From: a virus
Length of the DNA stretch: 64,000 nucleotides
IMG/VR virus record: IMGVR_UViG_3300005731_000127
Span: 1 to 64,000 of that record
Strand: one strand, 5' to 3'
Shown: positions 56,952 to 64,000 of the stretch, piece after piece
How positions within the stretch are numbered: position 1 is the stretch's first letter
Layout: the number at the start of each line of letters is the position of its first letter
The notes under the pieces: model-generated
Told to the model about the DNA's origin: nothing
Databases searched by the model: none
Seen by the model: only the letters and a program-made list of their open reading frames with translations
Made by a program: the position numbers and the translations under genes

Positions 56952-57113
56952 CTAGTTTCCTTTTTTAAATTTTCCAATTCCAGTTTCCGCAATGATCTCT
57001 GCTACTGCTTTTTCTTTATCTGTCATGTCTTCTAAATTTGTTCCAGCAAGTATACCAGCTATTCGAATTAATGCAAGAGCAAACTCGCTTCTTTCTTTAC
57101 AACACTGTTTCAT
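56952..57113 (-). CDS. 53-aa helical protein
   Basis: AGGA ribosome site; overlaps the previous stop by 4 bases. MKQCCKERSEFALALIRIAG start, then acidic helix. TAG stop. Unknown. Confidence 0.6.
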   Translation of the reverse strand: MKQCCKERSEFALALIRIAGILAGTNLEDMTDKEKAVAEIIAETGIGKFKKGN

Positions 57114-57592
57114 AAATTTTCCTCAATTGGATGAAGGTCTTGTATCTTTATATTATAGCAATTTGCCTTTACTGTAAACCAATTATCTCCCTGCCGTTGC
57201 CCCTTTCTCAAATATTCCGCATCATTAAAATAATCCTCTTTCGGATAACACCCTAAAACCCATCCAACGGAAAGATCATTTTGTATACGAACGAATACAT
57301 AATAATCACACTTCTGGATCGTATTGTATGCGGCAACACTACAGTCGTAATAATCCTCTGGTTTTCCTTTGCATTTTTTGGTTTTTACGTCACAGGTTCC
57401 CCATTCAGTTACTATATCATAATCATACGTATTTTCAATACGTCCTTTTATAACGGTGTTTGCAAGTATTTCTCCTAAAAAACCTACAACATTACCTTTT
57501 CCTTTGGTAATAGACTTTTTAAGTTTTCCCATCTCCTGAGACTTTTCTTCCGCTTCGCGGATCATATCTTGTGTTACCTTGACTTCAATCAT
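57110..57592 (-). CDS. PD-(D/E)XK-type nuclease-fold protein
   Basis: 160 aa. VVGFLGEILANTVIKG (Glu), YDYDIVTEWGTCDVKTKKCKGK (Asp...D-x-K) give the E...D...DxK set of restriction-like nucleases. Similar to phage homologues of unknown target. Coupled ATGA to the membrane gene upstream. Confidence 0.65.
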   Translation of the reverse strand: MIEVKVTQDMIREAEEKSQEMGKLKKSITKGKGNVVGFLGEILANTVIKGRIENTYDYDIVTEWGTCDVKTKKCKGKPEDYYDCSVAAYNTIQKCDYYVFVRIQNDLSVGWVLGCYPKEDYFNDAEYLRKGQRQGDNWFTVKANCYNIKIQDLHPIEENL

Positions 57593-57848
57593 TCTTCATT
57601 CCACTAAAACCGCGAATCTTAGTTGTTATATAGTTGTTAATTTTATCTCTTGACCTATCAAGTAAAGTACATGCCATGGCAATCGTTCCAACAATAGGCA
57701 AAAATGCTATAAAACAAGCAAAGACAGTATCGGAAATATCAAACTTTCTATGACCACATACAACATCATATACTTCCATAGTTATTGCGATGGCAATATA
57801 AAATAATGATGACAACACATACAACGCTACGCAAATCCAAAATAACAT
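57585..57848 (-). CDS. Small membrane protein, paralogue A
   Basis: 87 aa; two hydrophobic segments and a D-K-I-N-N-x-I-T-x-K-I C-terminal amphipathic helix. Aligns along its length with the gene at 58,287 (LYVLSSLFYIAIAI versus LYILSVLFYWFLFI; LPIVGTI versus LPVFGTI). AAGGAG ribosome site. Unknown. Confidence 0.65.
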   Translation of the reverse strand: MLFWICVALYVLSSLFYIAIAITMEVYDVVCGHRKFDISDTVFACFIAFLPIVGTIAMACTLLDRSRDKINNYITTKIRGFSGMKND

Positions 57849-57850
57849 AA

Positions 57851-57910
57851 TTACTCCTTAACGTCTAGTGAAAAATTAATATCAGCTTCTGCTTCATTTA
57901 ACATAGCCAT
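57851..57910 (-). CDS. Possible 19-aa peptide
   Basis: Starts inside the previous gene's last codons and ends at the ribosome site of the next. Weak. Confidence 0.25.
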   Translation of the reverse strand: MAMLNEAEADINFSLDVKE

Positions 57911-58286
57911 CCAATTTATAAGAAATTTCTCTTAGCTGATTAGAATCTAAATTACCATCTCTTGCACAAAAATGGTTTTTTAATTTTCTTTCGTCTAAAT
58001 AAATATCACCAATATAATTCCCATCCATATACACTTCCTCAAGAACAGAATCTTCCCTATCTTTTTTATATGTGATAGTACCTGTCTTTTTTGACTTGGG
58101 GTGCATGTAACCCCATATATGACCACATATATATCCTACAACAAAAACAATTGTTGGAGCAGACGATCCAGAGTCCTGCATAAAACGACTTATAGAACTT
58201 TCAACTCCACCAGTTGATACTGCGTAAAGATCATAAATACCTAAAGCTATTACACAAGCGGTTATAATTTTTGCTGTTAAAGTCAT
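57894..58286 (-). CDS. Membrane protein with cytoplasmic tail
   Basis: 130 aa; two N-terminal hydrophobic helices (about 5-22 and 45-62) then a soluble tail. Lies between the two paralogous small membrane genes. Unknown. Confidence 0.6.
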   Translation of the reverse strand: MTLTAKIITACVIALGIYDLYAVSTGGVESSISRFMQDSGSSAPTIVFVVGYICGHIWGYMHPKSKKTGTITYKKDREDSVLEEVYMDGNYIGDIYLDERKLKNHFCARDGNLDSNQLREISYKLDGYVK

Positions 58287-58559
58287 TTATGACACCTCCT
58301 TATCTTTTACGCCAGCAAAATCATAGATTTTTTTTGTTAAAAAATTCGAAATATCAAATTTGAATATGTAAAAACAAAAACTAATAAATCCAATCGTTCC
58401 AAACACAGGTAGTAATGAGCATACTATTCCACAAGAAATATTATTGAAATCGATATCGCGTTTACTTGATATTACACCGTAGATTTCAGCCGCAATAAAC
58501 AAAAACCAGTAAAACAAAACCGATAGGATATACAATCCAAGACAAAGATAAGATAACAT
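58287..58559 (-). CDS. Small membrane protein, paralogue B
   Basis: About 90 aa from ATG 58559 (AGGAG 5-6 bases upstream; the earlier ATG has none). Same architecture as 57,585-57,848, indicating duplication. Confidence 0.65.
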   Translation of the reverse strand: MLSYLCLGLYILSVLFYWFLFIAAEIYGVISSKRDIDFNNISCGIVCSLLPVFGTIGFISFCFYIFKFDISNFLTKKIYDFAGVKDKEVS

Positions 58560-58567
58560 AATTTCTC

Positions 58568-58717
58568 CTATTTTCTTAATTCGTACCATATTAAGGCACA
58601 GTTCGCAGTAAAGTATGACAAGTACATTATACCCATTGGGTAGTCTTTAGTCCTCAAATTATTTACGCCAGCTAATAAATAACAGAAAGCGGCAACAAGT
58701 AAAGGAAAAACACTCAC
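58568..58717 (-). CDS. 49-aa small membrane protein
   Basis: GTG start overlapping the macro-domain stop (GTGA); two hydrophobic helices with an N-x-L-x-x-x-D-Y-P-M-G turn (AAFCYLLAGVNNLRTKDYPMGIMYLSYFTANCAL). This pattern is common among short phage inner-membrane proteins. TAG stop. Confidence 0.65.
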   Translation of the reverse strand: MSVFPLLVAAFCYLLAGVNNLRTKDYPMGIMYLSYFTANCALIWYELRK

Positions 58718-59211
58718 GGGTATTCACAAACGATTACGTCAAACGACGGACACCAAATTTCCTCAATCAGTTCTTCAATGAACTGCCAATTACCACCGGC
58801 ACGTAGAGAGCCAAACTTTGGAGCTACTACAGTATCAGCTTCTGATAGAGAGTCCCTTATGGAAGTCATACAGGAAACAAGATGCTCGTACCTAATAGGT
58901 TTTTGAGTGACCTTAGAGCGATCTCCTGTGCTGATAGATCGTATTCCAGTTTGAGCGTACATATTTACAACAGTGATCAGTATTGATGTATCATTGTGTA
59001 TGTTTATATAATCACATTGCCCTAGTTTTTTACTAGAATTCCTGAATTGTTTTTCTGGCTCTCCCCATTCTTTTGACAGAGCCATCACGAATCCGCTCCC
59101 CCAAGCTTTTATGTCGTTTACGATATGCGGGATGATAACCCAATTGTCGTCACTTGCTAGGTATTTTGCCGTTTTAATGGCATCGCCTTTAACGTATTGT
59201 AATTTTGACAC
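58714..59211 (-). CDS. Macro-domain protein (ADP-ribose binding)
   Basis: 165 aa. LQYVKGDAIKTA, WVIIPHIVNDIKAWGSGFVMALSKEWGEPEKQFR (macro-domain loop 1 with N-x...G-x-G), and a late VVAPKFGSLRAGGNW (loop 2 G-x-x-G). TARG1/phage Appr-1''-p-type layout. It would bind or hydrolyse ADP-ribose derivatives. Lies near NAD+ salvage genes at 60-63 kb, suggesting a shared theme of NAD+/ADP-ribose handling. Confidence 0.82.
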   Translation of the reverse strand: MSKLQYVKGDAIKTAKYLASDDNWVIIPHIVNDIKAWGSGFVMALSKEWGEPEKQFRNSSKKLGQCDYINIHNDTSILITVVNMYAQTGIRSISTGDRSKVTQKPIRYEHLVSCMTSIRDSLSEADTVVAPKFGSLRAGGNWQFIEELIEEIWCPSFDVIVCEYP

Positions 59212-59449
59212 TAGCTTTTACCTCTTTAAATTTTGTATCTGCGTCAACTCTTGTATATTCTAAGTCATTATTTTCTGTATTGTTTTTTAGCATAAAAACA
59301 GCATCATCAAAGAGTCCTCTAAGGGAACAGACTAAACTGCCTATAAACTTTTTATTTTCGCAATATACAACTTCATAAACAACCCCCCGTTCTAATTCAT
59401 CGCATGTTAAAATTTTTTTATCTTTTATCTTCACTTTTACTTTTGTCAT
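59189..59449 (-). CDS. Small protein
   Basis: 86 aa; basic beta N-terminus (KVKVKIKDKKILTCDELERGVVYEVVYCE). Overlaps the macro-domain start by 23 bases. Unknown. Confidence 0.5.
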   Translation of the reverse strand: MTKVKVKIKDKKILTCDELERGVVYEVVYCENKKFIGSLVCSLRGLFDDAVFMLKNNTENNDLEYTRVDADTKFKEVKASVKITIR

Positions 59450-59687
59450 TTTTTTTTCTCCTTCTAGATGATTCGATTTTACCTACAAAACAATAATAAC
59501 ATAAAGGCGGCGGAAGGAAATCAAATTTTCGCTTAAAATGCCGGATTCTTCCATTTTTATCCCGCAGGAGATAATGTTTGATATTCCGTCCTTTTGGTCC
59601 CGGCTCAGAACCCATAGTGAACACGTCTCCGCCGTAAAATACTCGCAGAGTATAAGCCCAAATGTAACAATTACCTATAAAATACAT
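59418..59687 (-). CDS. Small basic protein
   Basis: 89 aa; start is coupled as TAATG to the 51-aa gene. One Cys pair (CYYC) and a very basic tail (SSRRRKKNDKSKSEDKR). Unknown. Confidence 0.5.
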   Translation of the reverse strand: MYFIGNCYIWAYTLRVFYGGDVFTMGSEPGPKGRNIKHYLLRDKNGRIRHFKRKFDFLPPPLCYYCFVGKIESSRRRKKNDKSKSEDKR

Positions 59688-59842
59688 TATTCTGTCCTAG
59701 TTTTAACTTTTCCACATTTAATGCAATATCGTTCTTGATGATAATACACTTTTCCAACTGTGGTCCATTTACCCCATTTATGATTACATATTTTAAAACC
59801 AATGATGTACTTGATTATTACGTAGAGGATATATCCGATCAT
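59687..59842 (-). CDS. 51-aa TM/zinc-ribbon protein
   Basis: ATGA overlap with the previous stop. One TM helix (MIGYILYVIIKYIIGFKI) then CNHKWGKWTT and CIKCGKVKT forming a zinc ribbon. Confidence 0.6.
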   Translation of the reverse strand: MIGYILYVIIKYIIGFKICNHKWGKWTTVGKVYYHQERYCIKCGKVKTRTE

Positions 59843-60039
59843 TTTTTAGCCTTGGTTAATCCTAAATCTATCATTTTGTCAGTACAGGAGTTACATAAAG
59901 TTCTTCTTTGCATTAGTCCGGCAGAAGCGGTTCCTTGTGCGTATGGGTTTAACTTTTCTTCAGTATAACACCAAAGCTCATAAACCGCCTCAACTTTTTC
60001 TTTATTTGTTGAGCATCTATCACAAAACGGTTCACGCAT
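59839..60039 (-). CDS. Zinc-binding small protein
   Basis: 66 aa; FCDRCSTNKE and RTLCNSCTDK give two CxxC pairs. Starts inside the end of the NAMPT-like gene. Unknown function. Confidence 0.6.
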   Translation of the reverse strand: MREPFCDRCSTNKEKVEAVYELWCYTEEKLNPYAQGTASAGLMQRRTLCNSCTDKMIDLGLTKAKK

Positions 60040-61747
60040 TAACTCTCCCCCTAATTTCGCTCAGTGAAGTCTCTCGTAAGAGAGTACCATCTTCGAACAC
60101 AGTTGTCAATAGTCCTTCCTCCTCTTCTTCCCATGTGCATTCGTCCATAAATGTTAGGTCTTCGTTAACCCGGAGTAGACCGCGAGCAGAATTCTTCATG
60201 CCTGAATCAGTTTTTGGTTGTTTAAAGATCGGTCGTGATTCGACTTTTCCTTCAATAGTAACTTCGCCATAAGTCGCTTTAACCGCAAGACCTAGCGTGT
60301 CTCTAGTGTTCATATTGTATGTAAAGCTACCAATACCTAACACGATATTATCAGAAGCGAACCCTTTAGCCTTTAATCGCCTTAGAATCTCTTCTTGGCG
60401 ATCAAGTGTGATAGCGTCACCATAGATCAACCCAATGTGAGAGTCAAGAGTTTTGTATCCCTTTTCGTTTGCTGTTCCTCCAAACATATCCCATAGAATC
60501 TCGATAGAGCCTTTTTGTTCTGGAGTGAGTTCAATTTCTTTTAACTCTTTCTTCCAGATACCATCAATGTAATAATACTGTTTATCATAACGATTCCAAT
60601 CTGGCTCAATATAGCATTCGTAGTATTTATCTCGGAATTTAAATTTCATCGTTAAATCACCACCGTATTCTCCATGTGGCGTATCTTCTCTGATTTTTTC
60701 TTCCATAATCTCCGCACACCAATCCTTTAGTGCAGCATTATCTTTGTGGTATTTACTATACTCTTCCGTTATATCTGTAATTTCTTCACCACAGATGATT
60801 TCTACAGGGTCTCCACTGTCGGGCCTAACCACGTACTTACCATCTCTCGCCGTAATTCGATCTTTAAATTTTGGGAGTGTCTCGGTGATCATCTTCCAGT
60901 AATCAAATCCATCACTGACAACAGATACAATACCTTCAGGATAAATGTTAAGCATAGTTTCGACGTAAAGGTCTTCATCAATATGACCCTTTACCAAAGA
61001 ATTGAGGCACTGCACTGAATGCTCTGTAGCGGCGACTGAATACGCTACATCATCGATAGGGGCATTATAGTATTCTTCGGCAAACATCAATACAGGAACC
61101 GTGTCAGACCCCTTAAATGCAGTAACGTGACCCAAGGCACTTAAGCACGCACCTTCTACACCAACCATTCCCCGCATAGAGAAGTCATGACCTTGAAAAT
61201 CGATAAACTCTTTGTTCGCACCGGTTTCTTCCGCATACTTTTCAAACTTTTGACGATACAGGTCAGCAATTGTAGCAGAAACAATTGGCTTCCAAACAAT
61301 ATCACTCAATAAAGTTTCTAAAGAGTTGGTCAACCATCCAAAATCTGGATGTGTATTATAGATCGTCATACTTGGCGTTCGGATTGGGACGCGAGACCCT
61401 TCCGGCAGAGCTTTGATTTTAATAGGAAGGTATCCGAGATCATGTAACGCAGCGATGTGTTCAGTCTCCATAGGAGAACCAAAATGTGCTGCTGTCACAC
61501 GTTTGACTTCTGCGATGACTTCTTCTTTATCTCTATCAAAAAAGTTTTCATTGAATTGATCAATTAGGTACTCTTTAATAAAATACTGCAAACCGCAAAA
61601 AACATGAGAATCGACATCATAACAACGCTTGCTTGATCTTGCTGTTAAATTTGAATAAACCAAGCTGATACCGGCAGGGTATTGTTTGTAGTGCGATAAC
61701 TTATAGCTATCCAAAAGAAGAACGGTGATAAAATCTTTAATTCTCAT
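60032..61747 (-). CDS. Nicotinamide phosphoribosyltransferase-like protein (NAMPT/Namat)
   Basis: 571 aa, type II PRTase fold. DSYKLSHYKQYP at the start, DFQGHDFSMRGMVGVEGACL, VAATEHSVQ (the catalytic His region), VVRPDSGDPVEII (phosphate/PRPP site) and GIGSFTYNMNTRDTLGLAVKAT (C-terminal substrate site). It is longer than human NAMPT by about 80 residues, mainly in the DITEEYSKYHKDN-YECYIEPDW insertion. It makes NMN from nicotinamide and PRPP, or in phage NARP1 systems attaches ADP-ribose pyrophosphate to nicotinamide. Two genes upstream is a Prs-like gene. Confidence 0.88.
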   Translation of the reverse strand: MRIKDFITVLLLDSYKLSHYKQYPAGISLVYSNLTARSSKRCYDVDSHVFCGLQYFIKEYLIDQFNENFFDRDKEEVIAEVKRVTAAHFGSPMETEHIAALHDLGYLPIKIKALPEGSRVPIRTPSMTIYNTHPDFGWLTNSLETLLSDIVWKPIVSATIADLYRQKFEKYAEETGANKEFIDFQGHDFSMRGMVGVEGACLSALGHVTAFKGSDTVPVLMFAEEYYNAPIDDVAYSVAATEHSVQCLNSLVKGHIDEDLYVETMLNIYPEGIVSVVSDGFDYWKMITETLPKFKDRITARDGKYVVRPDSGDPVEIICGEEITDITEEYSKYHKDNAALKDWCAEIMEEKIREDTPHGEYGGDLTMKFKFRDKYYECYIEPDWNRYDKQYYYIDGIWKKELKEIELTPEQKGSIEILWDMFGGTANEKGYKTLDSHIGLIYGDAITLDRQEEILRRLKAKGFASDNIVLGIGSFTYNMNTRDTLGLAVKATYGEVTIEGKVESRPIFKQPKTDSGMKNSARGLLRVNEDLTFMDECTWEEEEEGLLTTVFEDGTLLRETSLSEIRGRVNA

Positions 61748-61795
61748 GAGTTAATCCTAAATTTGTTATTTTGTTAATTTCAATCATATTCTTAC

Positions 61796-61921
61796 CTATT
61801 CATACGGTAACTGCATATCTGTTATATAACCACAGTTCGTACAAAACTCAATCCAACCGTCTTCGAAAAGACGGTATAGCTGACGAAATTCATCCGGGTG
61901 CTTGCACCTATTTTGCGACAT
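61796..61921 (-). CDS. 41-aa Cys-containing peptide
   Basis: Overlaps the stop of the 61,908 gene; contains RCKHPDEF and CTNCGY, so probably binds zinc. TAG stop. Lies between the two NAD+-related genes. Confidence 0.55.
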   Translation of the reverse strand: MSQNRCKHPDEFRQLYRLFEDGWIEFCTNCGYITDMQLPYE

Positions 61922-62345
61922 ACTTAGTGCCTTCAACGATCAAGTATTTAATCGTCCTGTGATCGACCTGTCGCAAACTCTTCTCAACCCTCTTAGGGTC
62001 ATCCTTAAGTGATGCTAAAAGGTCAAGGTCTTCACAATAACTACGACCCATCAATGGTTCGTGACTCATCAATCGTCCACGAAGGACTCTTTCGTTACCA
62101 TTCGCTTTAACGAAACATACTGTAAAGACGACATTGTAGCACTTAATGAATCGTTCTGCAAGTGCGGTCTTTGTCACTTTCTTTTCTTTTTCGAAATCAT
62201 CTGACGAATTCAATTCTTTAATGAGTGCATCACCTTCGATTTCGAATTTAAGTTTTGTGTGAATATTTTCTACAATTACCGAGTCTTTTTTGGCTGAAAT
62301 AACTTTGCAGAATTCTACTGTTGAAACCAAATCATCTTTTTTCAT
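61908..62345 (-). CDS. Hypothetical protein between NAD+ genes
   Basis: 145 aa; small beta N-terminal part (STVEFCKVISAKKDSVIVENIHTK) and NERVLRGRLMSHEPLMGRSYCEDLD in the centre. Conserved-looking but no family recognised. Co-transcribed with the Prs-like and NAMPT-like genes. Confidence 0.55.
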   Translation of the reverse strand: MKKDDLVSTVEFCKVISAKKDSVIVENIHTKLKFEIEGDALIKELNSSDDFEKEKKVTKTALAERFIKCYNVVFTVCFVKANGNERVLRGRLMSHEPLMGRSYCEDLDLLASLKDDPKRVEKSLRQVDHRTIKYLIVEGTKYVAK

Positions 62346-62389
62346 TTTTTTCTCCGTGTTAAGTTTATAAGTATTCGTCTATTTGTAGA

Positions 62390-63214
62390 TCAAACCACTC
62401 GCTTAATAATCATTTTGGTTGTTGGTTTTAAATCATCTCGGTACGAGTTGGTCGTATAAATTTTGTCGACCCCCTCTAATTCTGTTCCTTTAGAGAATAT
62501 ACCGTGGTAAACCACTAAGTCAACCCTTTTTGCTCCACTTTCGCGAAGTTTTCCTGCTAATCCTGAGAAAGTTCCTCCACCATCACAGAGGTCATCAATG
62601 ATAATACAGTGTTCTGGCACTTCCGCAGGACAAGAAAACCCAGATAAACTACCGTCCTTCATATTTCTATGCTTAGAGCATTCCATAACAATAGGACTAA
62701 CAGACATATATTTATGATGATCATTCCAGTACCGCTTTACAGCACCAGCGTCCGGCAGACAAATACACCATGACTTCTCTTTAGTCGATTCTGGTATTGC
62801 ATTTTGTTGATGAACATCCAGTAATAACTTTAAAGCGGAATTTATAAAAGCCCCCTCAACCGCAGTATGCGAATAAGCATCAAGTCTATCGTTAGTTGAT
62901 TGAGAATGAGACCATACGGTGGAAATCTCACTAAACCCCATTCCATTAATGATATCACAAACAACCTTGAGTGTATTTGGGGATTGCATGTCAATAGCAC
63001 GATCCATTCTTGACCCAACCAGATAATGCAGTACAAGTGAAATATTCTTAATACCTTTTCTTTTTTGAACGTCAACGAGTTGCCCCAACTCGATTAAGTC
63101 CTGAAAAGATCGAATTGACGCAATTACTGAGTTGTCTAGACCAAGATCGCCACTTCTGAACGACATTCCGTCAGGAAAACTTTTTCGTTCAAGTTTATTA
63201 AATAGTATTGTCAT
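62390..63214 (-). CDS. Ribose-phosphate pyrophosphokinase-like (Prs/Adps)
   Basis: 274 aa, shorter than Prs (about 315). ERKSFPDGMSF (substrate region), LVLHYLVGSRMDRAID (flexible loop R-x-D-R), and IIIDDLCDGGGTFSGLAGKL (the PRPP-binding loop with DD-x-C/G-G-G-T). It pyrophosphorylates ribose 5-phosphate, or ADP-ribose if it is the Adps enzyme of NARP1. Paired with the NAMPT-like gene in one operon. Confidence 0.85.
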   Translation of the reverse strand: MTILFNKLERKSFPDGMSFRSGDLGLDNSVIASIRSFQDLIELGQLVDVQKRKGIKNISLVLHYLVGSRMDRAIDMQSPNTLKVVCDIINGMGFSEISTVWSHSQSTNDRLDAYSHTAVEGAFINSALKLLLDVHQQNAIPESTKEKSWCICLPDAGAVKRYWNDHHKYMSVSPIVMECSKHRNMKDGSLSGFSCPAEVPEHCIIIDDLCDGGGTFSGLAGKLRESGAKRVDLVVYHGIFSKGTELEGVDKIYTTNSYRDDLKPTTKMIIKRVV

Positions 63215-63223
63215 GAGAATTCC

Positions 63224-63385
63224 TTAAAATTTGTTAAGCCAATGTGATCTTTTTTTAGCCGTTTGTCTTTTTCTTTTTATAGCGTTTTCTAAACGAGATT
63301 TATCACGACAGTCTACAAAGTCAATACAAATCTTAGAAACAATATAAAGAAAAATGTACGAAACTATAATGAGGACAACAAGCAT
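63224..63385 (-). CDS. 53-aa single-TM protein
   Basis: From ATG 63385 (AGGA upstream, start right after the previous TAA); the longer frame upstream is within the neighbour. LVVLIIVSYIFLYIVSKICID is one TM helix; tail very basic. Confidence 0.55.
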   Translation of the reverse strand: MLVVLIIVSYIFLYIVSKICIDFVDCRDKSRLENAIKRKRQTAKKRSHWLNKF

Positions 63386-63386
63386 A

Positions 63387-63941
63387 TTATTCCTTTTTCT
63401 CGTTAAATTCCTTGATAGTAACTGGAGGGCAATTATCTTCATACAGATTTGAAATAGTATCAACTACAATTGAATAGAATCCGTTAGATTTTTCAATCGT
63501 ATATTTTGATGCTGAGCCAATAATATCAAAAAACTTAAAAATATGATCTTTAGGAAACGACTTTATGACGACGAATCCAATTCCAGTACCAATAATTACT
63601 AACCCAACGACTTTAATGGCGAAGAATGCAGCGTTGATAACATCAGTAGCCTGTATTGCAAGAGAATATTGCGTAATATATTGCGACACATAAAAAACAA
63701 CACCAGCAAACCACCATACAACAAACAGACTGGCGACCCCTAAGACCACATAGAACGCATAGAGAAACAGATACATTAGAGACTGAGCGTAGCTGATTAG
63801 TCTGTAAATTCTGTTCTTTAGCTGTTCGTTAACTTCCTTTTTGACAATAACAACATCTTCAGTAAATTTTTCTTTTTCGGGCTTCGCTCTATAAGCCGAC
63901 TCAAGCTCACGCCAAAGCGAATAGTAATCAAAATCACTCAT
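63387..63941 (-). CDS. Membrane protein
   Basis: 184 aa; soluble N-terminal 55 residues, then two or three TM segments (LFLYAFYVVLGVASLFVVWWFAGVVF, AAFFAIKVVGLVIIGTGIGFVVI) and an amphipathic C-terminus. No family recognised. Confidence 0.6.
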   Translation of the reverse strand: MSDFDYYSLWRELESAYRAKPEKEKFTEDVVIVKKEVNEQLKNRIYRLISYAQSLMYLFLYAFYVVLGVASLFVVWWFAGVVFYVSQYITQYSLAIQATDVINAAFFAIKVVGLVIIGTGIGFVVIKSFPKDHIFKFFDIIGSASKYTIEKSNGFYSIVVDTISNLYEDNCPPVTIKEFNEKKE

Positions 63942-64000
63942 TAGTAGATTATCGTAATAACCTAAAAAACTAGCGCAACTACAATTACGACGAATGTCTT
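63942..64000. other. Right edge, no gene seen
   Basis: Fifty-nine bases before the window end without a convincing frame; the next minus-strand gene would begin outside. Confidence 0.4.

Noticed and set aside
1-64000. CRISPR arrays, IS elements or att sites
   Set aside because: No regularly spaced repeats, transposase genes or long terminal repeats seen.

Overview
The window is part of a large, AT-rich, tailed double-stranded DNA phage genome. It carries a replicative helicase, a zinc-finger/Toprim primase, a UvsX/RecA-type recombinase, an SSB, a set of nucleotide-metabolism enzymes (dNMP kinase, dUTPase, B12-dependent ribonucleotide reductase, ThyX, dCMP deaminase), about 37 tRNA genes or tRNA-like genes and a tmRNA. 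Genes are tightly packed, with ATGA/TAATG overlaps almost everywhere. No terminase, portal or tail genes are visible, so this is only a section of a larger (probably jumbo-class) genome. The host cannot be read from the sequence.

Layout: (1) 1-10.6 kb, minus strand: replication, recombination and nucleotide genes. (2) 10.6-14.6 kb, minus: exported and membrane proteins (thioredoxin-like, papain-like, lipoprotein, small membrane proteins) and a likely abundant Ser/Thr/Asn-rich protein followed by a strong terminator. (3) 14.7-17.2 kb, minus: a glycosyltransferase, SSB and small genes. (4) 17.2-17.55 kb: divergent promoter region. (5) 17.55-32.56 kb, plus strand: a 20-gene cassette for making and transferring an unusual sugar or polysaccharide (glycosyltransferases, methyltransferases, RmlC-like and other cupins, radical SAM enzyme, two-subunit TPP enzyme, a DegT-fold enzyme with His in place of the PLP lysine, epimerase/dehydratase, GHMP kinase, HAD phosphatase). 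(6) 32.5-35.2 kb, minus: deaminase, nucleotidyltransferase, HNH nuclease, peptidyl-tRNA hydrolase. (7) 35.2-46.3 kb, minus: tRNA array interspersed with small genes, ending upstream in a circularly permuted tmRNA. (8) 46.3-60 kb, minus: many small genes (second vWA protein, hotdog thioesterase, ThyX, YopX-like, DUF4326, nucleases, macro domain). (9) 60-64 kb, minus: a NAMPT-like and a Prs-like gene, the pair expected of phage NAD+ reconstitution.

The most interesting part is 37.5-40.0 kb. A Ro-like (DUF2828/TROVE-type, vWA-containing) protein gene is surrounded by four small RNA elements. Each is closed by a 7-9 bp terminal stem and carries a shared motif (CAGCAAATTAT or a near match) just inside the 5' strand. 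Two of the four enclose a tRNA whose 3' half precedes its 5' half. This is the architecture expected for Ro-binding Y RNAs with a tRNA-like module, or alternatively for permuted tRNA genes. The tmRNA, peptidyl-tRNA hydrolase, structurally odd tRNAs (interrupted, D-arm-less, odd loops) and HNH nucleases make the whole region look like a phage translation and RNA quality-control island.

All product calls come from reading motifs by eye. tRNA folds were made by hand, and isotypes are given only where an anticodon arm could be drawn.
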